A program made the translations under genes and the position numbers. Shown here piece after piece: positions 53,953-61,794 of a DNA stretch of 64,000 bases (position 1 is its first letter; every line of letters begins with the position of its first letter). Under the pieces are notes generated by a model, which saw only the letters and a list, made by a program, of their open reading frames with translations, ran no database searches and was not told the DNA's origin. Location of the stretch: the NCBI RefSeq assembly GCF_003477705.1, contig NZ_QUDV01000003.1:62001-126000 (forward strand), read 5' to 3'. Source of the stretch: Dorea sp. AF36-15AT (GTDB taxonomy: Bacteria > Bacillota > Clostridia > Lachnospirales > Lachnospiraceae).

Positions 53953-54031
53953 TTCAGCTCCTTCGCACAAGAAAGGCTGTTATAGCATGCTTGCATGCAA
54001 GTAACAGTTTTTCTTGTATGGAGGGGCTGAA
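53953..54031. repeat. 79-nt near-perfect hairpin
   Basis: TTCAGCTCC...ACAAGAAAGGCTGTTA on the left pairs with TAACAGTTTTTCTTGT...GGAGGGGCTGAA on the right, and the tip is GCATGC / GCATGC around TT. About 33 pairs including GT wobbles. It lies in an AT-rich gap, 39 nt before the exporter gene. Possible terminator, structured RNA or mobile miniature element. Confidence 0.6.
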
Positions 54032-54069
54032 TGGAATTGTTATAGAACTTGGGAAAAGGATGAATTGGA

Positions 54070-55302
54070 ATGAATTATTATAAGATCGTACAGGGAATTC
54101 TGGACATTGGAGAGGGGATGCTCAGGAGCGGAGCAGAGAACTTCCGTCTGGAAGACAGCTTTTATCGGATGTGCAGAAGCTATGGGTTTGTAAAATCGGA
54201 TGTATTTGTTATTCCGAGTAATATACAGGTGACGGTAGAGACTCCGGAAGGTGAGATTATCACACAGATCCGTCATGTCAATGGAGGAGAACCGAATTTT
54301 GACAGACTGGATTATCTGAACAATCTTTGCCGGTATGTCTGTCAGAATACACCGGATGAAAAGGAGCTGCATGAGAAGTATCTGGAAGTTATGAACCGAC
54401 CGAAGCAGAAGCGGATCACCCGTTATCTGGCGGGCATTATGGGTGGTACAGGATTCGCAGTATTCTTTGGAAGTAATACGAAGGATGCGCTGGTAGCAGC
54501 GGTTGTGTCAATTCTGATCGTATATGTGGGTGACTTGCTGTCGAAGAGAGAAGATAACCTGATGGTATACAATACGCTGATGGCATTTATGGGGGAACTC
54601 ATCATTATTCTGGCAAGCAGGGTTGGACTTGCGGATCATCCGGATCGGATTATGATCGGTATCGTCATGCTGTTGATCAGTGGACTCAGTACGACAAATG
54701 GTATCCGGGATATCCTTCAGAGTGACTTTATATCAGGATTTTTACATATTATGAGTTCGATGCTTGGCGCTGCGGGTATCGCATTTGGAATCGCGATAGC
54801 ACTGCTGATGTTCCATGAGGGCACAACAGATACATTCATCCTGAATCACAGTATACTGATCCAGCTTATTTCCTGTACGATTGCATGTACCGGATTTGCA
54901 TGGTGGTTTAAGATACGAGGAATACAGGTAGTGTATAGTGGTATTGGGGCATTTTTTACATGGGGGATTTATGTGGTGGTATATGCGATAAAACCAAGTA
55001 ATTTCCTGGCGACGTTGATGGGGGCGATTTTTGTGGCATTTTATGCATTTGTCATGTCGCGTGTTAATAAGGCGCCATCGACCATATTCCTGACAGCATC
55101 GGTGTTTCCGCTGATCCCAGGACCGAACCTGTATTATCTGATGTATGCATGTGTGGCAGGAGACATTTCACAGGCATTTGGCGAGACCGTGGTTTTATTT
55201 GCAACCTGTCTGGCAATCGCGTTTGGATTTATTATTGTAGATGTAGTATCCAGAAGCATTATGTATGGAATGAAGAGGGAATATCATCTCAGGAGGATGT
55301 AA
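54070..55302 (+). CDS. ThrE-family threonine/serine exporter, fused form
   Basis: 410 residues. The N-terminal soluble part (ILDIGEGMLRSGAENFRLEDSFYRMC) and first membrane domain belong to ThrE (DUF1212), followed by a ThrE_2 domain in the same chain (about 270-405, with PLIPGPNLYYLMY). Around ten membrane helices. Likely exports amino acids or small dipeptides. Weak ribosome site before ATG. Confidence 0.87.
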   Translation: MNYYKIVQGILDIGEGMLRSGAENFRLEDSFYRMCRSYGFVKSDVFVIPSNIQVTVETPEGEIITQIRHVNGGEPNFDRLDYLNNLCRYVCQNTPDEKELHEKYLEVMNRPKQKRITRYLAGIMGGTGFAVFFGSNTKDALVAAVVSILIVYVGDLLSKREDNLMVYNTLMAFMGELIIILASRVGLADHPDRIMIGIVMLLISGLSTTNGIRDILQSDFISGFLHIMSSMLGAAGIAFGIAIALLMFHEGTTDTFILNHSILIQLISCTIACTGFAWWFKIRGIQVVYSGIGAFFTWGIYVVVYAIKPSNFLATLMGAIFVAFYAFVMSRVNKAPSTIFLTASVFPLIPGPNLYYLMYACVAGDISQAFGETVVLFATCLAIAFGFIIVDVVSRSIMYGMKREYHLRRM

Positions 55303-55317
55303 TGGGAGAATCCAGGG

Positions 55318-55346
55318 TTGACACATGGATTAGAAAGTGCTAACCT
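55318..55346 (+). promoter_or_regulatory. ribU: Promoter of the FMN riboswitch-ribU transcript
   Basis: TTGACA (55318-55323), 17-bp spacer ending TGC and TAACCT (55341-55346). Confidence 0.7.
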
Positions 55347-55363
55347 TTTCTTGAAAATAACAA

Positions 55364-55483
55364 TATCTTCGGGGCGGGGCGCAATTCCCCACCGGCAGTA
55401 AAGTCTGCGAACTCTGAACACAGTCAGAGCCGAACTGGTGAGATTCCAGTACCGACGGTTATAGTCCGGATGAAAGAGGATGT
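55364..55483 (+). promoter_or_regulatory. FMN riboswitch (RFN element)
   Basis: Conserved RFN blocks in order: TCTTCGGGGCGGGGCGCAAT, CCCCACCGGCAGTAAAG, AGCCGAACTGGTGAGATTCC, and GACGGTTATAGTCCGGATGA. FMN binding should favour the downstream terminator and shut off ribU. Confidence 0.96.
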
Positions 55484-55548
55484 ACATAGAAGAGCAGATA
55501 TCGATGAAGGAATCAGGAGATTCCGATATCCGTATAAAGATGTAGATC

Positions 55549-55576
55549 AGGCAGTCCCCGAATGGGACTGCCTTTA
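55549..55576 (+). terminator. FMN riboswitch expression-platform terminator
   Basis: AGGCAGTCCC / GGGACTGCCT stem with a short loop and T-rich tail, between the aptamer and ribU. Confidence 0.85.
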
Positions 55577-55653
55577 TTTGTGCAACAAACGAGATGACAT
55601 TGATTACACAACTATGTACAGAGCTCCCCTGAAAGAATGGGAGGAAGAACATC

Positions 55654-56295
55654 ATGAGTAACACAACAGAAAAGAACACATCAAAAACAGCGGCAATACA
55701 AGTCGGTACACAGACCACAGGAAAGGCACGTTATCTTACGGTAATTGCGTTGATGGCGGCAATTTCCTATATTCTTGCATTTCTGGAAGTGCCGATGCCG
55801 TTAGCACCGTCATTTGCCAGAATGGATGCATCGGATGTACCTGCATTGTTGACTACATTTGCATTAGGACCGGTGGCAGGCACCGTTGTAGAACTGATTA
55901 AGAATGTACTGCAGGCACTGTCTACTTCAACCGGTGGAATCGGTGAGCTGGCGAATTTCCTGATGGGTGCAAGCCTGGTATTTACCGCAGGACTGATCTA
56001 TAAGCAGAAAAAGACCAGAAAGATGGCAGTAGTATCCGGTGTGGCAGGAAGTGTGGCAATGGGTATTATGGCGGCAATTATGAATTACTTTGTGCTGCTT
56101 CCGATGTATCAGATCTTCATGCCGATTGATCAGGTAATTGCATCATTTGCTGAGGTGATTCCATTTATCCATACCAAACTGGATGTAGTGTTGTACAGTG
56201 CGCTGCCGGGCAATATTCTTAAAGGTCTGATCGTATCAGTGATTACGATGCTGGTGTATAAGCGTGTATCTCCGGCAATGAAAGGAATGAGGTAA
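55654..56295 (+). CDS. ribU: Riboflavin ECF transporter S-component RibU
   Basis: 213 residues. A polar N-terminal tail of about 25 residues and five to six helices. RibU motifs: LAFLEVPMPLAPSFARMDASDVPALL (riboflavin binding) and ELIKNVLQAL, ELANFLMGASLVFTAG. Imports riboflavin with a shared ECF module. Control by the FMN riboswitch confirms the assignment. The next gene is 5 nt away. Confidence 0.95.
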   Translation: MSNTTEKNTSKTAAIQVGTQTTGKARYLTVIALMAAISYILAFLEVPMPLAPSFARMDASDVPALLTTFALGPVAGTVVELIKNVLQALSTSTGGIGELANFLMGASLVFTAGLIYKQKKTRKMAVVSGVAGSVAMGIMAAIMNYFVLLPMYQIFMPIDQVIASFAEVIPFIHTKLDVVLYSALPGNILKGLIVSVITMLVYKRVSPAMKGMR

Positions 56296-56299
56296 TTCA

Positions 56300-56926
56300 A
56301 TGGAAGTTAAAGATATTTTCCGATATGTGGTAGAAGAAATACATACATCTATCATGGCGACAACAGACGAGGATGGGCATCCTGTGACCTGCGCCATTGA
56401 CCTGATGGATTGTGAAGATGACAGTATATATTTTCTGACTGCCACGGGAAAGGGATTTTATAAAAGACTGAGCCGTTCGCCACACATTGCGCTGACAGCT
56501 CTGAAGGGAACGGATACCATGCACAGTGTGGCGGTATCTGTTGCCGGGGAGGTGAGAGAACTTGGACCGGAGTTACTGCCGAAACTTTTTGAAAAGAATC
56601 CGTACATGTATGATATTTACCCGACGGAAGAATCCCGAGGCGTGCTGACGGTATTTCAGATCTTCCGTGGTCAGGGCGAATGGTTCTCGTTGCAGACAGA
56701 GCGGATTGAGAAGAAGAATTTCGCATTTGGCGGAGAACAGGTAAAGGGCGAAACGTATAAAGTAGAGGAAGGCTGTATCGGCTGCGGAGCCTGCCAGAAT
56801 GCCTGTCCGCGCGCCTGCATCCGGATGGATGGCGGGCATGCGGTGATCGATCCTGTGACCTGTATCTGTTGCGGCAATTGCAAAAAGGTCTGTCCGGTCG
56901 GAGCAATTACTGCCGGGGAAATGTAG
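56300..56926 (+). CDS. PNPOx-like flavoprotein fused to 2[4Fe-4S] ferredoxin
   Basis: 208 residues. N-terminal split-barrel flavin-binding domain (SIMATTDEDGHPVTCAIDLM, YFLTATGKGFYKRLSR) and a C-terminal ferredoxin with two full CxxCxxCxxxC sites (CIGCGACQNACP, CICCGNCKKVCP). Links a bound flavin to ferredoxin-like electron flow. Co-transcription with ribU fits a flavin-dependent enzyme. Confidence 0.85.
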   Translation: MEVKDIFRYVVEEIHTSIMATTDEDGHPVTCAIDLMDCEDDSIYFLTATGKGFYKRLSRSPHIALTALKGTDTMHSVAVSVAGEVRELGPELLPKLFEKNPYMYDIYPTEESRGVLTVFQIFRGQGEWFSLQTERIEKKNFAFGGEQVKGETYKVEEGCIGCGACQNACPRACIRMDGGHAVIDPVTCICCGNCKKVCPVGAITAGEM

Positions 56927-57036
56927 TTGAAAGTTTGTCTGCGTCATATTACAATAGGTTTAGCGCTCAGAGCATGATTGAGCATATGGTTCTGAGGTAA
57001 TTATATTTACATGGACAAATACGAGAGGTTATAGAT

Positions 57037-57735
57037 ATGGCGGACAGAGAAGAATTTCAGAAAAAATTAGCGGAGCTTCTTGCGAAAGCAGCAGCGCAGG
57101 GTAACCGTATGACACAGGAAGAGCTGGCAGCATTTTTCCGTGACGAGAATCTTACGGAAGAACAGATGGAGCTGGTGGTAGAATTCCTGATGGCACAGAA
57201 GATCGAGGTGGCAGGATATACAGGTCATGCCAGCGAGAAAGCTGGGGAGGAAGATCCGAGAGCCAGCCTTACCGAGCAGGAAAAGGCGTATGTGGCAGAG
57301 TACTTGCAGGACATCAGTAACATGGATGTGACGAATGAGCAGGAGGCAATGCTGGATTATTATCTTCCGAAAGTTGTAGAGGAAGCAATCAAGGTGCATA
57401 CAACAGGTGCATTTATTGGAGATCTGATCCAGGAGGGAAGCCTGAGTCTGATGATGGTAATGAGTGAAGCAGAAGGCGAGCCCGTGGAAGAAGAGATTCT
57501 TGAGAAAGTCCGTATGGATATGCAGATGACACTGGAGTCGCAGAGTGAGACGAAGCGTCAGGAAGACAAGATGGTGCAAAAGGTATCTGATCTTGACGAG
57601 ACCATTCGCAATATGAAAGAAGAGTACGGAAGGAAAGTATCTGTAGATGAAGTTGCAGACCGGATGCAGATATCCGAGGATGATGTGGCAGATATTATGA
57701 AGCTTGCCGGAGAAGAAATCAAAGACGAAGAATAA
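57037..57735 (+). CDS. Degenerate sigma-70-like protein
   Basis: 232 residues. Residues 20-60 resemble sigma region 1.1 (RMTQEELAAFF ... LTEEQMELVVEFLMAQKIEV). Residues ~115-150 recall region 2.1-2.2 (FIGDLIQEGSLSLMMVM), and 190-228 resemble region 3 (LDETIRNMKEEYGRKVSVDEVADRMQISEDDVADIM). Promoter-melting region 2.3-2.4 and region 4 are lacking, so it cannot act as a normal sigma. Possibly an RNA polymerase-binding modulator. Confidence 0.6.
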   Translation: MADREEFQKKLAELLAKAAAQGNRMTQEELAAFFRDENLTEEQMELVVEFLMAQKIEVAGYTGHASEKAGEEDPRASLTEQEKAYVAEYLQDISNMDVTNEQEAMLDYYLPKVVEEAIKVHTTGAFIGDLIQEGSLSLMMVMSEAEGEPVEEEILEKVRMDMQMTLESQSETKRQEDKMVQKVSDLDETIRNMKEEYGRKVSVDEVADRMQISEDDVADIMKLAGEEIKDEE

Positions 57736-57750
57736 ATGAAAAAAGATTTG

Positions 57751-57774
57751 AGGTGTCCGTATTAATGGACACCT
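57751..57774 (+). terminator. Terminator of the sigma-like gene
   Basis: AGGTGTCC / GGACACCT stem with an 8-nt loop and T-rich tail. Confidence 0.75.
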
Positions 57775-57841
57775 TATTTATTATACTGAAGCCATAAATG
57801 AGAAAAAAGCCTGAAAACAAGGCAATGGCGGAGGTGTAAAT

Positions 57842-57946
57842 ATGAAAGGATATGCAACGGCAGAAGGTTATATGGGATACGTGGAAGACGAATATATGTT
57901 ATTTGCCAGCGAGGCAGATTACCGAGATTATATAGAATGTGTATAG
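57842..57946 (+). CDS. Conserved-looking 34-residue protein
   Basis: A strong ribosome site (GGAGGTG) precedes ATG. The peptide is rich in Tyr, Gly and Glu (GYMGYVEDEYMLFASEADYRDY) with no membrane helix. Similar short proteins occur in Lachnospiraceae by my recollection. Function unknown. Confidence 0.5.
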   Translation: MKGYATAEGYMGYVEDEYMLFASEADYRDYIECV

Positions 57947-58014
57947 AGATTGAAAAGCAATTCTAAGTGTGCTATGATGTTTGGAAACTAATGATAAGCG
58001 AGAGGTGTTAAAGA

Positions 58015-58602
58015 ATGTCAGGACTTAGATTTGTCGGATACAGGAATAACAAATTGAATCGGAAAGGACTGAAGGATATATATAAAGAGGCCTTTCCAAG
58101 AGAAGAAAAGATACCATTCTGGATGCTCAAGATGCTGACGCGTGACGGCAGAGGAGAATTCTACGGAGTATATGATCATGAGGAGCTGATAGGGCTGGTA
58201 TATAATGTGTATTATAAAGATATCATCTATATATCCTATCTCGCGATAGATGATACGAAGCGTGGAGCCGGATACGGAGGCAGAATTTTACAGACCATTC
58301 AGAAAAAGTACAGTGACAGTCGTATTTTCCTGTGTATCGAAGAGATGGATTCGAATGCAGAGAATTATGAGCAGCGTGTGAGACGTAAGGCATTCTATGA
58401 AAGTAACGGATTCAAGATGCTGCCGTTCCAGGTGAAGGAAGGCATCGTTATGTATGATGCCATGTGTGTGGCAGACAGAGAGCCGGAGATTACCAGGAAA
58501 GAATGCGATGAACTGATGAAGCATTATTTTGGAATCTGGACATTTGTAATATATGTGAAAAAATACACGGATAAGATAGCGGGAGTGTTTGGTGGGAAAT
58601 AA
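58015..58602 (+). CDS. GNAT-family N-acetyltransferase
   Basis: 195 residues. Acetyl-CoA-binding motif A region YISYLAIDDTKRGAGYGGRILQTIQ and motif B YESNGFKMLP. A GAGAGGTG ribosome site precedes ATG. Substrate unknown. It ends 32 nt before a 26-bp palindrome that overlaps the antitoxin promoter. Confidence 0.88.
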   Translation: MSGLRFVGYRNNKLNRKGLKDIYKEAFPREEKIPFWMLKMLTRDGRGEFYGVYDHEELIGLVYNVYYKDIIYISYLAIDDTKRGAGYGGRILQTIQKKYSDSRIFLCIEEMDSNAENYEQRVRRKAFYESNGFKMLPFQVKEGIVMYDAMCVADREPEITRKECDELMKHYFGIWTFVIYVKKYTDKIAGVFGGK

Positions 58603-58634
58603 TCAAAATGATACGGATTTGAATTTTATGAAAA

Positions 58635-58660
58635 GGGGTACTTGAAACTTCAAGTACCCC
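58635..58660. promoter_or_regulatory. Perfect 26-nt palindrome over the antitoxin -35
   Basis: Arms GGGGTACTTGAA and TTCAAGTACCCC around AC, perfect 12-bp complementarity. It covers the -35 of the antitoxin promoter and could be the GNAT terminator or an operator; no T-run follows. Confidence 0.6.
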
Positions 58661-58670
58661 AGTGTATAAT
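58642..58670 (+). promoter_or_regulatory. Antitoxin RNA promoter (locus 3)
   Basis: TTGAAA (58642-58647), 17-bp spacer and perfect TATAAT (58665-58670). Confidence 0.75.
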
Positions 58671-58676
58671 CTACTT

Positions 58677-58768
58677 AGAAAGGTAATCGGATGCGAATCC
58701 GATATGCCCTCAGTGAGTTATATTTTTGAAATAGCATCTACCTTGGGCGAGGGATGCTATTTCTTTTT
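58677..58768 (+). ncRNA. Antisense antitoxin RNA (locus 3)
   Basis: About 92 nt from a consensus promoter to a perfect terminator (GAAATAGCAT / ATGCTATTTC with TTTTT, 58728-58768). It has a 5' hairpin ATCGGAT / ATCCGAT. Its 3' end overlaps the 3' end of the toxin gene on the opposite strand. Confidence 0.72.
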
Positions 58769-58840
58769 ACTATGATTATCTATGTAAGATAGTGCCGCGA
58801 AAATTACTAGCAATAAAGTAAGAACTTCCATTGTGTTCAT
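58757..58840 (-). CDS. Holin-like type I toxin peptide (locus 3)
   Basis: 27 residues: MNTMEVLTLLLVIFAALSYI followed by a basic tail DNHSKKK. This is the classic small holin-like toxin form. Shine-Dalgarno AAGGAGGG lies 7 nt upstream, and GAGGG of it can pair with CCCTC in the leader (plus-strand 58865-58869). Its own promoter lies at 58922-58950. Confidence 0.82.
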   Translation of the reverse strand: MNTMEVLTLLLVIFAALSYIDNHSKKK

Positions 58841-58921
58841 GGGGCATCCCTCCTTTGTAAACTAGAGGGTATATCGTAATCAGAAAATCGCATCCTGCTT
58901 TCAAATGGATTACACAATTAA

Positions 58922-58950
58922 AGTATAACATGAAGAATATATATGTTCAA
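58922..58950 (-). promoter_or_regulatory. Toxin mRNA promoter (locus 3)
   Basis: On the minus strand TTGAAC, 17-bp spacer and TATACT. It yields an ~80-nt leader before the toxin ATG. Confidence 0.7.
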
Positions 58951-59028
58951 GAAGTTTACTTATGACCGGCATCGTACAATTTCTGAATATCTTCTTTCGT
59001 AAATTTTACGAATCTGGGTTGAAAAATC

Positions 59029-59057
59029 TTGACCTAAAGTTAGGTTTAGGATATAAG
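59029..59057 (+). promoter_or_regulatory. MerR-type promoter with CCTAAA dyad
   Basis: TTGACC (59029-59034) and TATAAG (59052-59057) flank the perfect inverted repeat CCTAAA-GTTAGG-TTTAGG (59033-59050). Dyads between -35 and -10 are typical of MerR-family activators. No MerR gene is in this window. Confidence 0.55.
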
Positions 59058-59105
59058 ATGAGCTTATCATATATTATATAAAGCAGTTTTGCAATTCTAA
59101 AGAGT

Positions 59106-59543
59106 GATTATGTAGAACATAAGAAGGTTACATTTGTGAACCGATATGGTATTACTCTTGCGGCTGATATGTATAGTCCGAAGGATGCGAAAGAGAAACT
59201 TCCGGCAATAGCTGTAAGCGGACCATTTGGAGCAGTAAAGGAGCAGTGTTTCGGATTGTATGCACAGACAATGGCAGAGAGGGGATATTTTGCGATTGCA
59301 TTTGATCCATCTTATACGGGAGAAAGCGGTGGACAGCCGAGATATATGGCATCTCCGAATATTAATACAGAAGATTTTATGGCAGCAGTTGATTTCTTAA
59401 GTGTAAAGAACAATGTAGATGCTGAAAAAATCAGTATCATCGGTATCTATAGTTGGGGTGGAATGGCACTTAATGTAGCAATTCTTAAAGGAAAATGGAG
59501 TAGATTAGTGCGTCATGGCAAGAAGAGGAGCATATCAAATTGA
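59106..59543 (+). pseudogene. Truncated alpha/beta hydrolase
   Basis: The frame reads VEHKKVTFVNRYGITLAADMYSPKDAKEKLPAIAVSGPFGAVKEQ and later AFDPSYTGESGG, FMAAVDFL and GIYSWGGMALN, then stops after a divergent KWSRLVRHG tail. Full members have about 150 more residues including the catalytic Asp and His, and GIC-GWGG where Y-S now stand. No clear start codon near the N-terminus other than GTG at 59136. I infer decay. Confidence 0.7.
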
Positions 59544-59560
59544 TTGGCTCCTCTTCTTTA
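59520..59560. terminator. Bidirectional terminator
   Basis: AAGAAGAGGAGC / GCTCCTCTTCTT with a 15-nt loop and T-run. Confidence 0.8.
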
Positions 59561-59565
59561 AGTGT

Positions 59566-59991
59566 TTATAATCTTTCCGCATTGTTATTAAGGTGTATAT
59601 ATTCTGCAACTGACCGGTCGAAAGTTTTGATGTGTTTGAAGAGCCAGTCTACGACGTTGATTTTCACCTGTTCTATAAATTGCTCGTTCGGACCTTCGTT
59701 CTCATTCAGAAAATCATATAATTCCTGGATAGATTTCTTAAATTCATCATGCTTTTCCTGATGATTTGCAAGCTCTGGGTAGGATACTTTTTTCTGCAAT
59801 TCTTCTTCGGCCTGGAAATGGAAGTTGGTGTATTCGTCCAGATAATCCAGCATTTTAATGGCTTTGACTTTGCCATCGCCGGATTCGCAGACTGCTACGA
59901 ATTGTTGAATGCGGTTGATCAGTTCTTCGTGTTGGGTATCAATGGTATCGTTTCCAGTGATTAAATTATCGTCAAATGTAATGTTTGTCAT
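59566..59991 (-). CDS. Bacteriohemerythrin
   Basis: 141 residues, four-helix bundle with the di-iron ligand pattern: H in DTQHEEL, H and E in NFHFQAEEE, H residues in NHQEKHDEF, and H with D in LFKHIKTFD. Binds O2 and probably delivers or senses it. Part of an oxygen/redox block with flavoprotein-rubredoxin and rubredoxin. AAGGAGA precedes the ATG. Confidence 0.93.
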   Translation of the reverse strand: MTNITFDDNLITGNDTIDTQHEELINRIQQFVAVCESGDGKVKAIKMLDYLDEYTNFHFQAEEELQKKVSYPELANHQEKHDEFKKSIQELYDFLNENEGPNEQFIEQVKINVVDWLFKHIKTFDRSVAEYIHLNNNAERL

Positions 59992-60027
59992 AAGCGGTTC
60001 TCCTTTATGAATACAATCGTTTTATTT

Positions 60028-60627
60028 TTACAACGGTTTGAAATCGGATGCCGGATGTTTGCAGATCGGGCAAATGAAATCCTCCGGTAATGGCTCTCCT
60101 TCGTAGATATAACCACATACGGTACAGATATAGCCTTTTTTTGCAGTCTTCGCCGGTGCCGGCTTGATATGCTGCTGGTAATAGCTGTAGGTTACGGATG
60201 GATCATCGGACAATACTTCTGCGTCTGTTACATCGGCAAGGAATAAGGTATGTGTTCCGAGATCCGTGGTGGAGATGACTTTGGCGCTGATATAGGCATT
60301 GGTTTCTTCAGCGAGATAAATAAGCTGATTGTCTGCACGCCGAAAGGTAATGCCGACAGCTTTATCTACATCGGAACCACTCTGGAATCCCCAGTGCTTA
60401 AATGTGTTGAATGCAGCACGTTCCGTCAGGATGGAAACATTAAATTCACCCGTCCGAAGAATCATGCCATGGGTATAATTATTTTTATTGACTGCAACGA
60501 GAATGCGGTTAGGAGAAGTGGTGACCTGTGCCACTGTATTTACGATACAGCCGTTGTCTTTCTCATTTTCCCGTGCGGTTAATACAAAGAGTCCGTAAGA
60601 TAAGTTGTACATTGCCTTGTTGTTCAT
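60028..60627 (-). CDS. Flavin reductase-rubredoxin fusion (Hrb-type)
   Basis: 199 residues from the ATG at minus-strand 60627, just after GAGGTG. A flavin reductase domain ([15 protein letters not shown] N-terminus, [27 protein letters not shown]) is joined to a C-terminal rubredoxin ([27 protein letters not shown]). Such Hrb proteins pass electrons from NAD(P)H to oxygen- or NO-reducing flavodiiron proteins. Divergent from a Crp/Fnr gene. Confidence 0.92.
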   Translation of the reverse strand: MNNKAMYNLSYGLFVLTARENEKDNGCIVNTVAQVTTSPNRILVAVNKNNYTHGMILRTGEFNVSILTERAAFNTFKHWGFQSGSDVDKAVGITFRRADNQLIYLAEETNAYISAKVISTTDLGTHTLFLADVTDAEVLSDDPSVTYSYYQQHIKPAPAKTAKKGYICTVCGYIYEGEPLPEDFICPICKHPASDFKPL

Positions 60628-60710
60628 GAAAATCACCTCGCGTTATTGAATCACTTTTTTCACTGATCTATAATGAAACCATATCATCAGAGAAAAGGTT
60701 GGCTGGTATT

Positions 60711-61382
60711 ATGACGTTACAAAAGCTACAGATATTTCGAGATCTGACTGAAGAAGAGATGCAGAAAAGTCTGGTCTGCTCTCAGGCAGTGACTCGTACA
60801 TATCAGAAAAATGAATACATTTTCAGACAGGAAGATCGTCCGCAGAAGCTGTATTTTATTCTTGAGGGAGAAGTGGAAGTTGGAAGTATTAATCTGAATG
60901 GAAAGATCACGCGGATGTCCATGCTGGCTGAAGGGGAATATTTTGGTGAGGTTGAACTGTTCTTACGTCAGCCGGGATATTCCTGTTATGCCAGAGCAAG
61001 GAAGAAAGCGACACTGTTGGAAGTCTCACAGAACTTCTTTGGAGGAAGATGCGAGCGTAACTGTGTGCATCACAGTAAGGTGATCTTTAATATGCTTCAG
61101 CTTTTCGCTGAAAAAGTGGATAAGAATAATCATCAGATTGAAGTGCTTACAAGCGGTAATCTCCGTCAGAGAATCTGTGCATTTCTGCTGGAAAACTGTA
61201 ATTCCGATTACAACGTGACGCTGCATATGAATCGGGAAGAACTGGCTTCGTATCTGAATGCGACGAGACCATCCCTGTCCCGGATGTTGGTTGCGCTCCA
61301 GGACGAGGGATTGATTCGTCTGTCTTCCAGAAATAAAATACAGATTCTGGACTACGATAAGGTGTCTGGCGAAAATGGGTAA
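60711..61382 (+). CDS. Crp/Fnr-family regulator, redox block
   Basis: 223 residues from the ATG at 60711. Cyclic-nucleotide-type sensor barrel (IFRQEDRPQKLYFILEGEVEVG, GEYFGEVELF), dimer helix, and HTH (NREELASYLNATRPSLSRMLVALQDEGLI). A GGRCERNC segment offers two Cys for redox or cluster sensing. It sits between flavoprotein-rubredoxin (divergent) and rubredoxin, so probably controls them. Confidence 0.88.
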   Translation: MTLQKLQIFRDLTEEEMQKSLVCSQAVTRTYQKNEYIFRQEDRPQKLYFILEGEVEVGSINLNGKITRMSMLAEGEYFGEVELFLRQPGYSCYARARKKATLLEVSQNFFGGRCERNCVHHSKVIFNMLQLFAEKVDKNNHQIEVLTSGNLRQRICAFLLENCNSDYNVTLHMNREELASYLNATRPSLSRMLVALQDEGLIRLSSRNKIQILDYDKVSGENG

Positions 61383-61547
61383 TTAATCTTCGGCAGGAAC
61401 GAATACGTCTTTTCCTAATCCGCAGACTGGACATACCCAGTCGTCCGGGATATCTTCAAATGCCGTGCCCGGTGCAATACCGCCGTCTGGGTCACCGATT
61501 GCCGGATCGTATTCATAGCCACATGGTTCACAAATATATTTTTTCAT
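61383..61547 (-). CDS. Rubredoxin
   Basis: 54 residues, minus strand. The metal site is CEPCG and CPVCG, and the core holds [36 protein letters not shown] precedes the ATG. Carries electrons to oxygen-detoxifying enzymes. Too short for many gene callers. Confidence 0.95.
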   Translation of the reverse strand: MKKYICEPCGYEYDPAIGDPDGGIAPGTAFEDIPDDWVCPVCGLGKDVFVPAED

Positions 61548-61751
61548 AACTGACACTCCTTTGTTGTTTGATTTGTTTTCTTTGTTGTGTCTATAGGATA
61601 ACCGGAAATGTGGATAAAGTATGTAACAAATGTTACGAATCTAAAAATATTTAAAAATAATTTGAATTAGAAAAAATATACGTTTAGGTATGCGTGCAGC
61701 TTCCACAGGATTCTGACCGTGAAGTGGGTAATCTTATGGCGATAAAAAAGG
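61548..61751. other. Intergenic region between rubredoxin and ferredoxin genes
   Basis: AT-rich; no convincing gene. Some in-frame codons near 61690-61750 look like the end of a lost gene, but they lead straight into a terminator. Confidence 0.35.
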
Positions 61752-61787
61752 AAAATCACTCAGGCTCTGGTCGCTTGAGTGATTTTT
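61752..61787. terminator. Terminator of the ferredoxin gene
   Basis: AAAATCACTCAG / TTGAGTGATTTTTT with a 10-nt loop. Confidence 0.75.
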
Positions 61788-61794
61788 TATGGAT

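Noticed and set aside
55470..55661. 63-codon frame across the FMN riboswitch and its terminator
   Set aside because: The sequence is fully explained by the riboswitch and expression platform.
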